Assembly (NCBI GenBank): GCA_046520405.1 | Contig: JBKGHI010000003.1 | Span: forward strand, 42,544-106,543 | From: Myxococcus sp046520405 | GTDB lineage: Bacteria; Myxococcota; Myxococcia; Myxococcales; Myxococcaceae | Direction of reading: 5' to 3' | DNA: 64,000 nucleotides | Shown: positions 63,940 to 64,000 of the stretch, in pieces | How the letters are laid out: every line of letters starts with the position of its first letter | Position numbering within the stretch: position 1 is the stretch's first letter | Translations under genes and position numbers: made by a program | The notes under the pieces: generated by a model | The model's database searches: none | What the model saw: the letters and a program-made list of their open reading frames with translations, nothing else | What the model was told of the DNA's origin: nothing

Positions 63940-64000
63940 ACGCGGGCACGAACGGGGCGCCACGCGGCGGAGGCGTTGGCGCGCGGGGCTGACCGGGGGG

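Larger units (their letters stand above)
63278..64000. other. Right-end region without supported genes, rich in repeats
   Basis: About 720 bases after the integrase without a convincing gene. It holds two inverted-repeat operators, an 18-base direct repeat, a long perfect hairpin and a stray late element (listed separately). A dense set of sites next to an integrase suggests an attachment or switch region. Confidence 0.55.

Overview
The window is high-GC DNA, probably from a myxobacterium (Myxococcaceae). The inference rests on a CorE-like metal-sensing ECF sigma factor, GTG-rich high-GC genes and the style of the phage genes. No rRNA or tRNA gene was seen, so the assignment is not proven. 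The left third is chromosome-type metal and arsenic resistance DNA. The right two thirds (about 22-23 kb to at least 63.3 kb) is a contractile-tailed prophage.

Metal island, 1-10.5 kb, all on the minus strand. A thioredoxin-like lipoprotein, a small CzcI-like exported protein, a Cys/His-repeat protein, a membrane-fusion protein carrying four copies of that repeat, a CzcA-type RND pump, an ECF sigma factor with a Cys-rich tail and a membrane protein form one apparent operon (10489 to 3074). Downstream are two cation diffusion facilitators, a frameshifted DUF3703 gene, a second CzcI-like gene and the start of an outer-membrane channel at the left edge. Together they look like a periplasm-to-outside export system for divalent metals with its own metal-responsive sigma factor.

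Arsenic operon, 11.16-14.1 kb, plus strand. A perfect palindrome precedes arsR, followed by acr3, two different arsC genes and an arsN-type acetyltransferase. At 14.3-16.7 kb (minus) a CadC-type repressor with an operator, a third CzcI-like gene, an HMA-CDF transporter and an intact DUF3703 repeat the logic of the first island. A sterol-desaturase/AraC pair (17.2-18.9 kb), an RDD protein and a HEAT-repeat lipoprotein (19.4-22 kb) follow.

Prophage. Left block (22-28.7 kb): small early or accessory genes, including an amidoligase with two gamma-glutamylcyclotransferases. Middle (28.7-58 kb, minus): tail fibre, baseplate (gpI, gpJ, gp25, gpV, gpD, LysM, tube-adaptor), tape measure, tube, sheath, connectors, capsid, scaffold, a DNA-methylase/prohead-protease fusion, head morphogenesis and portal. 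Right (58-63.3 kb): terminase, BRO-N protein and a compact tyrosine recombinase. Three cargo insertions break the structural order: a low-GC gene at 35.3 kb, a plus-strand gene at 43.9 kb, and a plus-strand HTH-metallopeptidase cassette at 58.2-60.3 kb.

Two sets of dispersed, precisely spaced DNA elements seem to organise phage transcription. GACTTG-N15-AGAGCGYGTATG occurs five times in front of early-type genes and the integrase. GTCCCC-N16-CCTTTG occurs six times (two with N19), mostly in front of late structural blocks, three of them exactly 22 bases before the start codon. These, the methylase-protease fusion, the amidoligase module and the HTH-metallopeptidase cassette are the most promising novel points. 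Five genes carry single-base frame disruptions, four of them in phage genes and one in host DNA. This could be assembly error or prophage decay.
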